NCBI GenBank assembly: GCA_026770575.1
Contig: MU657220.1
Location: 169,589 to 233,588, forward strand
Direction of reading: 5' to 3'
DNA: 64,000 nt
Source of the DNA: Pelagophyceae sp. CCMP2097
Lineage: Eukaryota > Sar > Pelagophyceae
A program made the translations under genes and the position numbers. Each line of letters begins with the position of its first letter. The stretch's first letter is position 1. Under the pieces are notes generated by a model, which saw nothing but the letters and a program-made list of their open reading frames with translations, did not search any database and was not told the DNA's origin. Positions 11,541 to 20,870 of the stretch are shown here, piece by piece.

Positions 11541-12343
11541 GCGGTGCTGCCGTTCGACGAAGCCACGTTCGAGCCGTCGCAAGCTCCGCCAAAAAATAAG
11601 AAGACGAAAAAGGAGAAGCGAGTCAGTCTCGTGGACCGAGCGCTCAAAGCAGCGGCTCCACCGGCTGCCGCATCAAGTCGCAAACGCCGCGCCAAGGCCT
11701 CTGACGACGCGGGCGCCGCCGCGGCCGAGGCTTCTGCCGACGGCGAGGGGCTCGGCACGGTGCTTTGGGCGACGAGCCGCGAGCGAAGCGGCTGAAATAC
11801 CTCGAGGCGCTCGAATCGGACCCGCTGTTTAGCAGCCTCGATGACGCTAACCGGGAGATCGCGCGGCTGTGGGCGCTCGGCGGCGGCGCGCTCGTCGAAA
11901 CGATCGACGTCGACGCGGACGGAGCCGTCGAGGCCGCGGCCGAGGCCGCTGCGCGGCGCCGCGCGACGGAGGCTCCGGCTAGCGGCCTCGCCGCCCTTGT
12001 CTCTCTCCACGCGTCACACGAGACCATTTTCGTCGCGATCAAGGAGGAGCGAGACACGGTCACAGAGGAGAGGGACAAGGTCACGGAGGACCGGGACGAC
12101 CACGAGGACGAGTGCAAGACGGCGCACAACTTCATCGAGCGGCAGAAAGACGTGATCGGCGGCCTGAAGAATGAGATCGCCGGCCTGCGGCTGGAGATCG
12201 ACGGCCTGCGGCGGGAGGCGCGGCGCCGCGACGAGGTCGGAGCCCGCCGCGTCGCCGAGCTCGAGGCCGCCATGGCCGAGCTCGAGGCCGCCGCCATCGA
12301 GGCACCGCCGCAGCCGACGAAACGGCGCGCGCGCCCGAAGTGA
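11541..12343 (+). CDS. Coiled-coil protein, basic/nuclear-type, with a 1-nt frame break
   Basis: Two overlapping frames form one protein. The first frame (11541 to about 11763) is lysine/arginine-rich (KNKKTKKEKR, SSRKRRAKASDD), then Ala-rich. The second (about 11765-12343) reads GDEPRAKRLKYLEALESDPL, then a heptad region EERDTVTEERDKVTEDRD ... LKNEIAGLRLEIDGLRREAR ... AELEAAMAELEA, and ends KRRARPK*. Restoring one base in the TTT run at 11764-11766 would join them. No ATG is convincing; upstream sequence runs straight into the TIR-2 fragment, so the 5' exon is missing or was displaced. The function is unknown; the basic ends suggest a nuclear protein. Confidence 0.55.
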
Positions 12344-12825
12344 ACGCGCGGCTCGGGCAGTACCCGCCCAGTACATTCACAGTACATTCAGACTCTTCTT
12401 CATGTGTCACGAGACCCGGGCCGCCGCGGCGGCGCGGGCCTCGCGGCGGTGTTTTAGCGGAGCAGGACCGGGGCTCTGGTGAACGGGACCTGAGACGGCC
12501 GTCGCAATCGTCCGCTCGGGGTCGCCAATTTCCGTCGTGCAGCGAGCGTTGGGAGGGGAGAAATGCCGCTCCGATGTATTCGTTGCGCTGCCGTTTCACT
12601 TTGGTCTTGAGATTCATTGCGCGCCACGCATCATTCGGAGTCGTGATGGCATCCCACAGTGGAAGGCCGATCATTCGAGCACCTTGCGAGTTGAGGACCA
12701 AGCGCGAACCTTGCCAAGCGGCTCGGGCTCGCTCAAGCCGGAAGCCGGCGAAGCGAAGAAGGGACCCTAGTCGATAGGGATTCCAACGTCTTTCACAAAG
12801 GAGTCGAGGGGAAGGCATGCTGTAG
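12344..12825. other. Unassigned, weak minus-strand reading frame
   Basis: On the minus strand about 12730-12500 reads sensibly (GARMIGLPLWDAITTPNDAW, LKTKVKRQRNEYIGAAF), but plus-strand frames are also open. I recognise no family and report no gene. Confidence 0.25.
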
Positions 12826-12984
12826 GATCTCCGGCAGACAAACGACAAGCCCGAGGCGTTCTACGACGACGCCCCGGAGAGAGACGCGGTGGTGGTGGAC
12901 CAGCCCGGGGCGGTGATGGACCAGCCCGTTGATGCGGTGATGGAGCTTCCGGCGGAGACGCCTCTGCAACTCGCCCCCGTCTAG
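12826..12984 (+). CDS. Terminal exon of an unidentified protein
   Basis: After TGTAG an open frame begins DLRQTNDKPEAFYDDAPERD, continues as an acidic, valine-rich tail (VVVDQPGAVMDQPVDAVMEL) and ends LQLAPV* at 12984. Codon use (C/G at third positions) fits coding. No upstream exon could be joined with confidence, so the gene is partial. The product is unknown. Confidence 0.3.
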   Translation, partial: DLRQTNDKPEAFYDDAPERDAVVVDQPGAVMDQPVDAVMELPAETPLQLAPV

Positions 12985-13156
12985 AAGCGGGGGCCATACG
13001 AACAAGACCCAGCAACGTACTCAGGTCCTCCCTGATCGATGCCTCGCCGATCCGGCACGACGAACCCATGGCCACCCGAAACTCTGCGGATTCTCTCTCT
13101 CCCTTTCAGAGAACAAGGTGTCTCTGAAGCTGTATCCCCTGAGCGCGAGTGCCTAA

Positions 13157-13698
13157 ATGATGGCGCGGGGCGCTTTGGTGCCACCCGGGGCGGCGGTCCA
13201 CGTCGAAGGCAGCCGAGTCGAAGATAGCGTCGAGTACACCTTTGGACCGCGGTGTGCCCCCACGGCCGCCGCCGACGTCGCTTTGAACACGGGCGGGTCG
13301 CTCGGGTCGTTCCAGGAGGACATGAACGCCTTTTGCGCCGCGACGGCCCCGAGACGGCCGCCGCCGCCGCCGCCGCCCGCGCGCGTGGCGGGGCACCAGC
13401 CCGCGTCCCTTCTGCCGACGAGCACGTTGTCATCTTCGAGACACGATCGTTGCCTAGGCGCACGGTGGAGTCGACGTATAATACACGCTTCCGGCCCGAG
13501 ACGCCGCCGCAGAGCGACGGCGGCTGGCGGCAGGTCGCGCCGCGCGACGCGCGCGCCGGCGCGAAGCGGCCCGCGACTGCGGACGCGCACGTCTCGACGA
13601 CGGTTCTGAAGCTGCGGCAGCTCGGACGCAGCCGCCGCAACGCCAGATTACCGGTGCGCGGCAGACCGCCGTCGCTCATGTGCCACGTGTGCCTCTAG
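13157..13698 (+). CDS. Hypothetical protein, two frames
   Basis: The first part, 13157 to about 13340, reads VEGSRVEDSVEYTFGP ... LNTGGSLGSFQEDMNAFCAA. The second, about 13400-13698 in another frame, reads SADEHVVIFETRSLPRRTVE ... YNTRFRPETPPQSDGGWRQV and ends LMCHVCL*. A short intron over the GCC-rich run at 13345-13400 could join them, but a frameshift is equally possible. I recognise no domain. Confidence 0.35.
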
Positions 13699-14452
13699 GC
13701 CGTCGCGTTCGCCCGGCCGCTTGACTCTGAGTTGAGCGCGTTCCTGCTCACGGTGAATTGCCTCGACACTGGAGCGGCGCACGAGGTTCACACAGGGACC
13801 ACGTCGGGCGTCATCGGCCCACGACACGTGCCGAGACCTTCGCCGGCGCACTTTGCCGAGATCTCGCGCGGCCGACCGCCGCGCCGCAACTCCGGATGGC
13901 TCTTCGGCCTCTGAGCGGCCGAGTGAGCCATCCGCCCGGAACGCACGGCGACGCATAAAGAGCTCTCTTATCGTGGGCGGAGCCCAATTCGCGCCCTTAG
14001 CCATGGGCGTCCAAAGGGGGGTACGGTGGCATGCCAGGGCCCCGTGACTGGGAGCGTCCTACATGGCCGGAGAGGAATACGGGAGGCCCCGACGTAGCAG
14101 CTGCTCGAAGAGCAGTTCCAGGCGCTCGGATGTTTTGCCCCGAGCCGCTTCTCCGTCGCCGCCCCGAGCAGTTCCAGGCGCTGCTGGGCTTCGTACATCC
14201 CCCGGGGGGCGGGGACGCCGCCGTAAGAGGCACCAGTCGACGCCCGTGGCCGGCGCCCTGAAACAGTCGGATCGGCCGATTTTCCGGCACTTTTCGAGAT
14301 TCCACGCGCGGCGCAAGGAGCCGCGTTGCGAGATTGTGCTCCCACGCGATCCCCCGTGCCCCCCCCGAGATGGTGAAGCCCTCGGCCAAAGAGGGCCGAC
14401 GGCCCGGGCCCCAATCGTCCCCTGAAGCCGTTTGAGTTCCCGGCAACTTTGT
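13699..14452. other. Intergenic, nothing recognised
   Basis: GC-rich sequence with several open but mutually overlapping frames. The block AGCAGTTCCAGGCGCT appears at about 14110 and again at about 14168 (a 58-nt spaced direct repeat). It lies downstream of the strictosidine-synthase-like gene. Confidence 0.4.
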
Positions 14453-16663
14453 TTAGTAGACGGCGAGGAGGGAGACGCTATTTCCGTGGAGGTTGGCCAA
14501 AAAGAGGCGGCCGCCTTGCTCAGTGACGGAGGAGACGGAGGCCACGCGCCTACGCGTCAAAGGACGGCATCAAACCTCTGTCGTGGCGGCTGCAACTGGG
14601 GCGGTTGCTTGCTTACGATCCGTTCTGACGGTTTCCGAGACGTTGCCGGTTTCCAACGTTTCCGACGTTCCCAAGAATCGCACGCTGCACCGCGCGTCCC
14701 CGTGGCGTCGAAGAGGGCGTCGACGACGTTGCCGGTTGAATCGAGCCGGATCACGCCGCCCCAGGGTTTCGCGAAGAGCGGGTAGACTTGTAGAACGACG
14801 TGGCTCAGCAGCGTGCGTATCCGCGGGTACGGCGCGAGCCTAAAGAATGCACTCGCCAGAAGCGCACAGTCTATCTTCGGGCCTGGCCCGGGTGTCTTTG
14901 AGGGCGCCGGGTCCCAGGCATCGATCCGTCATCAATCCTTCCCATGGCAGTATTCCACCGCGCCGTCCCGCACAGCTTGAGAAGCGGCGAGAGCGGGGCG
15001 ACCAACGCGACCCAAAAACCGCCGTCGCCGCTTTGCGAGATGCCGTCGGGCATCCCCGGTAACCCCTCGACGAGCGTATCCGTCTCGCCTCGCTTGGGGC
15101 CGGAGAGATAGTGGCGGCCTAAGCGCGGAGGAGCGGCGGTGCGATGGCGGTGCGATGGCACTCGTCGATGCACAAGTGGCACTCAATAAGGACCGACGGG
15201 GCGAAGAAGGCGCTGACAAGGCCACGGCAAGCGTCGCCCTGGCGCGCGTCTCGATGACGCCGCCCACGAGGGCCCGGCGGGTTCCCCGCCCTCCATGGCG
15301 CTCGCGACGCTGACGGCATCGAGGGCCCTCCCCCCTGCGCGTCTCCCGCCTCGATCATGCCCGCCTCTGGAATCGTGATTATCCAACAGGTATTCGGCGC
15401 GGTGAAATCGACGGACGCGCGCAAGGTCTGTCTCTGCAAAGGCCACAAACGCGCCGTCCGCAGATACCTGCGGCCTGCGTTGAAAGGAAGCCGACGTGTC
15501 TGGCACGCTGAGGAAGAAGACGCCGGCCAAGGGACCGCGACGCCGTTGGCGTAAGCGATGCCGCGGACGAGCGTCTTTGTCGTGCGTGTTTCCACGTCGT
15601 AGACGAGGAGGCGGCCATCCTGCTGGCCACCTGCGGCGAAAATGCCTCGAGAGGCGGCGAGAAAAGGGCTCGCGCGCGACGGTCAAAACGCGCCCGCAGC
15701 ACCGCCCCCCCCGGCGCGAGCCTCTGCCCACCCTTCCGTGACGGTCCGGGTTTTCCCGCGGCGGTCCGGGTTTTCCGACGGTGCAGACGCGGAGGGGCAC
15801 TGAGAGCGTTGAGGAGGTACGCGCCCATCGTGTCGTAGGCCTCGTCGCGGAGCAATACGCTGACGTTTGTCGAAGATGTGAAGTACATCTTGCTGCCACG
15901 CACGGCAACGTCGTTTGCGTAGAAGAAGGGCAAACTGTCCTCGTCCACGTTCGTGAGCACCTAGCGCGACGTCGGCATCCTCGCAAACGTCGGCCGCGGT
16001 GGGCGTCGCGCCTCGGGTGTGTACGAAACGTTTCGGGTTTTCGTCAAAAGCGCACCTCCATCCTGGCCAGTATCGACCCAAAGGGCCGGACGCGCACGAG
16101 CCCCTTGAGCGAGTCGCAGACGATGAGCTCCGCGTCGGCCCAAGCGTCGTGCTCGAGTAGAGCGAAGCCGAGGGGTCGGCCGGGGCCCATGTAGAACCTA
16201 ACGCTGGCGTCACAGAGCGCCCGCGAGTCCGACGGAGTGCTGGCCTCTGCTGCCGCCTCATTGGAACTGGGTTTCTTCCGTGCCTCGCAACTGCGCCTCT
16301 TCCGTGCCTCGGAACAGACGCAGCCCACCACGCTTCCGCTTCGAGCTTATAGCCCTCCCTGCCGCGCTGCGCGACGCGCACGTATCCGAAGCGGTCGAGC
16401 AAGACGAGGCGGTTGCCGTCGGCGCTGACGGCGACGGACTCTGGGCCTTGGATTTCGCCCTCGAACAATCGCTGCGCTTGGAGCAGCCTCGAGTCATCAA
16501 CGTTGACAAACTGCGACCCGTTTGCGTCGCCCGGGTAAAAGCTCGCGACTTGCGCGGGCACGGCGCGCGCCGGCGCGGCGTACGGGGCCGCCATTCGACG
16601 GCAGAGCGGCGCGAGAGCGACAGCCGCCAGCGCGGCGAAAAACGCGGCGCTCATGACACCCAT
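14453..16663 (-). CDS. Strictosidine synthase-like / APMAP beta-propeller protein
   Basis: Six-bladed propeller protein of the SSL/APMAP family, usually a membrane-anchored or luminal hydrolase-like protein; no alkaloid role is implied. Start MGVMSAAFFAALAAVALAPL gives a hydrophobic N-terminal anchor. Family motifs run in order on the minus strand: LFEGEIQGPESVAVSADGNR (about 16465), MGPGRPLGFALLEHDAWADA (about 16185), DVETRTTKTLVRGIAYANGV (about 15590), VSADGAFVAFAETDLARVRR (about 15460), LVEGLPGMPDGISQSGDGGF (about 15085) and SVTEQGGRLFLANLHGNSVS before the stop at 14453. An exon VLTNVDEDSLPFFYANDVAV (15960-15795) supplies the blade between the second and third. At least six exons are needed; several borders are uncertain. 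Confidence 0.85.
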
Positions 16664-17043
16664 CGGCCTTCAAACGTGGCCCTTTGCAATTGGACCTTTG
16701 GCCGCAATCCGGACGATGGCGATGCGGCTCCAAAGGCCACCGCACCACGCCCGGAAGTTGTGGCGGCAGCCGCGCGGCGCGCCAGAAATTTTCGCTGATT
16801 CCTGAATCTTCGATTTCGGCGATAATTCTTTTTGGCAAGGTGGCACGAGCTGTCTCGACGAGCTCCGAGTAGCTTTTTCGGGCGCTCGGTCCCCGGCGCG
16901 GCGCTCCGCCGGGCCTCGGCGCCTGAAACGGACGCGCAGCCGCCTGTCGGACGCGCAGCACGGACGAGTCTTCCCGGTCCTCGACGCCCAAACTTTTTAA
17001 ATTTGAAAGGGGAAAGCGCAGACACGGAGGCACCCACGCCACG
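16664..17043. promoter_or_regulatory. Divergent intergenic region
   Basis: 380 bp separate the start codons of the SSL gene (-) and the MYND-RING-Sel1 gene (+), so both promoters should lie here. The last 60 bases before 17044 contain TTTTTAAATTTGAAAG and GGAGGCACCCACGCCACG. A related leader (TTTTTGAAACTCTCGAGG, GGAGGCATCCACGACACG) precedes the paralog at 48267, showing the leader was duplicated with the gene. Confidence 0.45.
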
Positions 17044-18087
17044 ATGGCCGAGCCGCAGCCGGCTTCCGCGCCAAAGCTCTGCTGTGTCTGCGCCACGCCG
17101 GGCGGCAAGCACTGCACCAAGTGCAAATCGAGGCATTATTGCTCCAAGGCGTGCCAGCTCGTAGACTGGAACGAGGGCGGGCACAAGGCGCAGTGCAGGC
17201 AGATGGCAGCCGAGTTCCAGGACCGCCTCCTGGATACGCTCATGCCGGAAAAGAAGCCCAAGGAGGAGCCGCTCATCGTTGAGGACGTTTCGCCGGCGGA
17301 TGGTGCCAAGGCGCGCTTATCAGCTGTTCGGGCGGCAAAGACGGCAGAGGCCAGTGCGCCGAGCGACGACATGCCGTCCTGGCGCGGCACGTGCGCCATC
17401 TGCCTGGACGTGCTGCCGGTCAAAGGTGACGAACAAATTTTCGTCTCGTGCTGCTGCAAGAGGATTTGCAAGGATTGCCACGTCAAGTGCCGGCAGCACG
17501 ACACGCGCTGCCCGCTCTGCCGAGCGCCGGCCGCCAAGTCGGCTGACGAGTTGATGCGCCAGATGCAGAAGCACGTGGACTAGGGCAACGCCGATGCCCA
17601 GATCATGCTCGGGAATGAGTACCGCACTGGTGGCCCGGGCCTCCAGCAAAGCTTTCAGCGGGCTGTCCAGTTATACGAGCGCGCTGCGGCGCAAGGCCAT
17701 GCAGAAGCACAGAATAATCTGGGGGATTCTTACTTTCGAGGGGATGGCGTCGAGCTCGACTACAAGATCGCCGCGCAGTGGTTCCGACGCGCAGCCGAGC
17801 AAGGATTTTCTTCCGCGCAATACAATTTCGGCTGGGCGAATTACAACGGAAGGGGCGTGGCGCAGTCGTACGACGAAGCCGTGCGGTGGTGGCAGCTCGC
17901 CGCGGCGGAGGGACACCAAGCCGCGCTCTTCAACCTCGGCGCGTGTCACGCTAACGGCCGCGGCGTGCCACGGGACCTCGACGAGGCGCTGCGCCTCTTG
18001 AAGCGCGCCGCGGCCAAGGGGGACGCCGGCGCCGCGGCGGAGGTCGAACGCCTCGCGGCGTTCCTCGCGGCGGAGCGCGCCGCTTGA
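17044..18087 (+). pseudogene. MYND-RING-Sel1 protein interrupted by in-frame TAG
   Basis: MYND zinc finger at residues 13-50 (CCVC...CTKCKSRHYCSKACQLVDWN...C), a Cys-rich RING-like module at about 117-160 (CAICLDVLP...CCCKRICKDC...CRQHDTRCPLC), then Sel1 repeats (YERAAAQGHAEAQNNLGDSY, WFRRAAEQGFSSAQYNFGWA, WWQLAAAEGHQAALFNLGAC). Codon 180 is TAG (17581-17583) between HVD and GNADAQ; the intact paralog at 48267 has AAG (lysine) there. The frame is otherwise open to TGA at 18087, with no indels. Either a recent nonsense mutation, a read-through stop, or a truncated MYND-RING protein. The family suggests a protein-interaction adaptor, perhaps an E3-like one. Confidence 0.8.
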
Positions 18088-18240
18088 CGCGGAAGAGCGC
18101 CCCGTTCCCATAACAGATGACCCCCGATGCACAGGCTACAGAAGCGCCAGATTCAGGGGCTCGACCCGCGCCAGGGAATTTGCCCGGCATAGCGACGTCG
18201 CGAGCGGCAACAGAGGCCGAGGGTATAGCCGGGCAAGGGC

Positions 18241-18434
18241 AGGGTCGACAAAGGGTCCGGGTCAGACCCGGACCCGTGCAAGACCCGGGGTAGGGTCCGG
18301 GTCTTGGTCCGGCCGAGGCCGCGGACCCACGGCCGGGTCCGGGTTCGGGTCCGGCCTCGCCCACGCGGGTTCGGGTCCGGGTCCGGGGCTTGTCGAAGAC
18401 CCGGACCCGGACCCGCGGACCCTTTGTAGACCCT
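18241..18434. mobile_element. TIR-2 MITE-like element, complete
   Basis: 194 bp bounded by AGGGTCGACAAAGGGTCCG on the left and CGGACCCTTTGTAGACCCT on the right, 19-bp inverted repeats with one mismatch. The interior is built of GGGTCCGGG/CCCGGACCC and could fold back along much of its length. There is no coding capacity, and no clear target duplication (flanks GGGC / GAGT). A partial copy lies at 11413-11538. Confidence 0.8.
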
Positions 18435-19021
18435 GAGTTGGACCGATGCCGATACATGCTGCCTCAGCCCGAGTCGCCCCGGAGGCCCGCAGACTGCTCC
18501 GGCGTCCGCACAGGCCCGTATGGCATTCTGTGCCCCGGGCGGAGTGTTTTGCTAGGATTGGGACTAGGGATTCTTCTTTCACGGGCTTGTCTTCTAACAA
18601 AAAGGTTGATGACATCATGGGTGATGACAATCCTCCTAATGTGGATGTTCACATTTACCGTCTTTTATATCAGATTTATCAAATACGTGCTAAGTTGGTT
18701 GAGCCGACTCTGCCAGGGCAAGGTCCTTTCGGAGTGGAGGCCGGTCCTCAGGGACGGGCCGCCCTGTGATTATTATTAGTATTCGTATTATTGCATCGCA
18801 TGCATCTCCAAAGTGACATGAAGGGTGCAATCAGACGCAGCCCTTGCAACCCGGCTCGAGCGGCGGCGGCACGCCAGCAAGTCGGGGCCTCGCCAGCCGC
18901 GATCGCAAGCTTGCACTGCGGAAAGGCCTCGCTCCAATTGCGGTGCGGCTCGGCGACGGCGCGGTGGCCACGGCTCGAATCGTCCAAAGCATTTTAAGAA
19001 ACGACGCTTTTAAAGCACCCG
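18435..19021. other. Intergenic with AT-rich island
   Basis: Between about 18560 and 18810 the base composition shifts sharply to A/T, unlike the neighbours. One plus frame reads SSNKKVDDIMGDDNPPNVDV ... YRLLYQIYQIRAKLVEPTL and stops at 18769. It could be an exon of something foreign, but I cannot connect it to a start or a family. Confidence 0.35.
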
Positions 19022-20309
19022 TCATCGGAGCTCGTCCGAATTGTCCACCCCGCGCGCCGCTTTCAGCGCGAAGACGGGTTCGTGCGCTTGGCGCCAGTTT
19101 GAGGGCGGATTTGCGTCGGTTATGGGGTATCTTCTTGCGATTTCAAAGCCGAAATGCAGCAGCAGCAGCCGCAACGGCCCGTAGATCCGCATCACGTTCC
19201 AGGCCAGCACGTCCTCGTCGCCTAGCGAGAAGCAATCACCGCATTTGAAGCCTCGCGTTTGAAGCCTCGCGTTTGGAGACCCGCATTGGCGACCCGCATC
19301 AAAACATCGCACCGATTGGCACTTGCAGGAGAAAAGTGCCGTTCACTTTCAAGGCCTCGTTTCGGAGCGCGTCGACGGTGAGGAGGTCTCCGTCCGGGGA
19401 TAGAGGGTCGCCGTATCGACCGAGTCCGTCGTGGTCCAGCGACGAAGCCGCGAGGATCACGTCAAACTTCGCCGGCGAACGCCAAAACGTGGCAGGCCGC
19501 ACCGTCGACAACGAAGGGTGCTCGAACGACAGCTCGTTGTACTCGAGCCTATTCGACACGGTCCGTCGACGGTATGATCCGTCGATGGGATTCGAGATGC
19601 CCCCGGGGTTCCGACGCACGTCGTCACGCTCGCCGCGCCGGCGGCGAGGCAGAGCGCCTCGTACCTAGGTGCTCCGGCGTGACGCGCCGCGCGATACGTG
19701 GGCGGCGAGCCGACGCCGGGAAATAGCGGCTCGCCGAGTTCGAGCATCCCGGGATATCATACCCTCTCGGGATACAGCCCCCTTTCGACGGCCTCCGCTG
19801 AGCGACTTCCTGGCGAACCTCTCCTGGTGGACCTCTGCTCGACACTCGGTCGTGGCGCGGTTTTCGACGTACCACGGCGCTTGTGAACCGACGACGAGGA
19901 CCGCCGCCCCCGGCGCCACAAAGTCCAAGATACCCTCGAGCAACCACACGTCGCCAACGCGGCGGCCCGTGAGCGCCGCGCGCGCCCCGCGGAGCCGCGC
20001 GTTTGCCACGATTGCGGAAGCGGATGAGAGCATCTCGTCGATGTCCCTTTTGGAATACCCGTAAGAAGTCCCTGCACCTCCCCCAGAATCGTCGACGAAC
20101 ATGGCCGCCTCGACGGTGATGCGGCCGCAGCGAGTGAAGTCGAGCTGCATTGATGGGGAGACTTCGTTCCACTTTGGCGGCTGCGTTCCATCCCATTTTA
20201 ACCTTTCGGTACTCCAGATCCGCTCTTCCGAGTCCCGATCGCAACCCAAACCCGCCGACGCGCTAAGCAAGAGAGCCGCGGCGCAGGCGAAGAGGCGATG
20301 AGGAGGCAT
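19022..20309 (-). CDS. DUF268-like secreted protein, four exons
   Basis: Resembles the DUF268 family known from nematodes and algae; it looks methyltransferase-like, function unproven. ATG at 20309 gives MPPHRLFACAAALLLSASAG, a clear signal peptide. Splicing at three canonical sites rebuilds the family core: GTG|GTACGT to CCTAG|GTACGAG joins VLVVGSQAPW with YEALCLAAGAASVTT; AC|GTGCGT to AATAG|GCTCGAG joins it to LEYNELSFEHPSL; G|GTGCGA to GCTAG|GCGACG joins VPIG to DEDVLAWNVMRIYGPLRLLL. The body includes DVILAASSLDHDGLGRYGDP. The stop is at 19022. The upstream in-frame ATG at 20336 would spoil the signal peptide. Confidence 0.8.
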
Positions 20310-20870
20310 GGTTCTCCACTGGCACTCGTCTCTCAACCGTACAGCTCGACCGAGAGCGTCGCCGAAAATACGACGATTTCCGACAAAGAAGCCCCCATCT
20401 CAGGGACTGGGCACGGCTTGCCTATCCCAGGCACGCCTCGTCTCAGCTTGCGCCGTCCCGACGAGGCGCTGAACCGGTCCGAGGGACGCTAGCGCCACCC
20501 CAAAGTATGCCAACACGGAGTACCCGGGTGCCCGAGGCAGGCGTGCTCGCCGCAGACCGCTGTATCCACCGGCGAGGCACGCCTCCCTTTGAACCCACCG
20601 CGGAACCCACAAAAGAGCGTATATCGTGTTTAGGGTCTGGGTGACGCTCCGAGGGCTCCGACGGGCGAGCGCACACTCCGCGAGCGGCCGCGCCCTCGGC
20701 CGCCCTCGGGACCGAGCCTCTCGGGCCTCTGCGGAACTGCGGGCCTCTGCGGGACTGTGCTAGTCGGGTCTTCGAGGCCTCAGCTGGATGAGGGAGAATG
20801 GCCCATTGGGGGCTGTGAGTGCGCAAGTCGAGTCTGTGTACTCGAGCGCGCGACTACCAATGCCGGTCGG
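20310..20870. other. Intergenic, no gene seen
   Basis: Spacer between the stop of the PWWP gene and the start of the DUF268-like gene, both on the minus strand; it should hold the promoter of the latter. No repeat family of the intron type is obvious, only weak CGAGG(C/G)CTC runs at 20690-20780. Confidence 0.4.

Noticed and set aside
12132..12848. A 238-codon minus-strand frame opposite the coiled-coil gene
   Set aside because: About half of it is the antisense of the heptad region; only a short part (12500-12730) has any independent coding look.
18446..18769. AT-rich open frame as a gene
   Set aside because: The first half reads through GC-rich sequence downstream of the TIR-2 element, no domain or splice partner is visible, and composition alone is not evidence.
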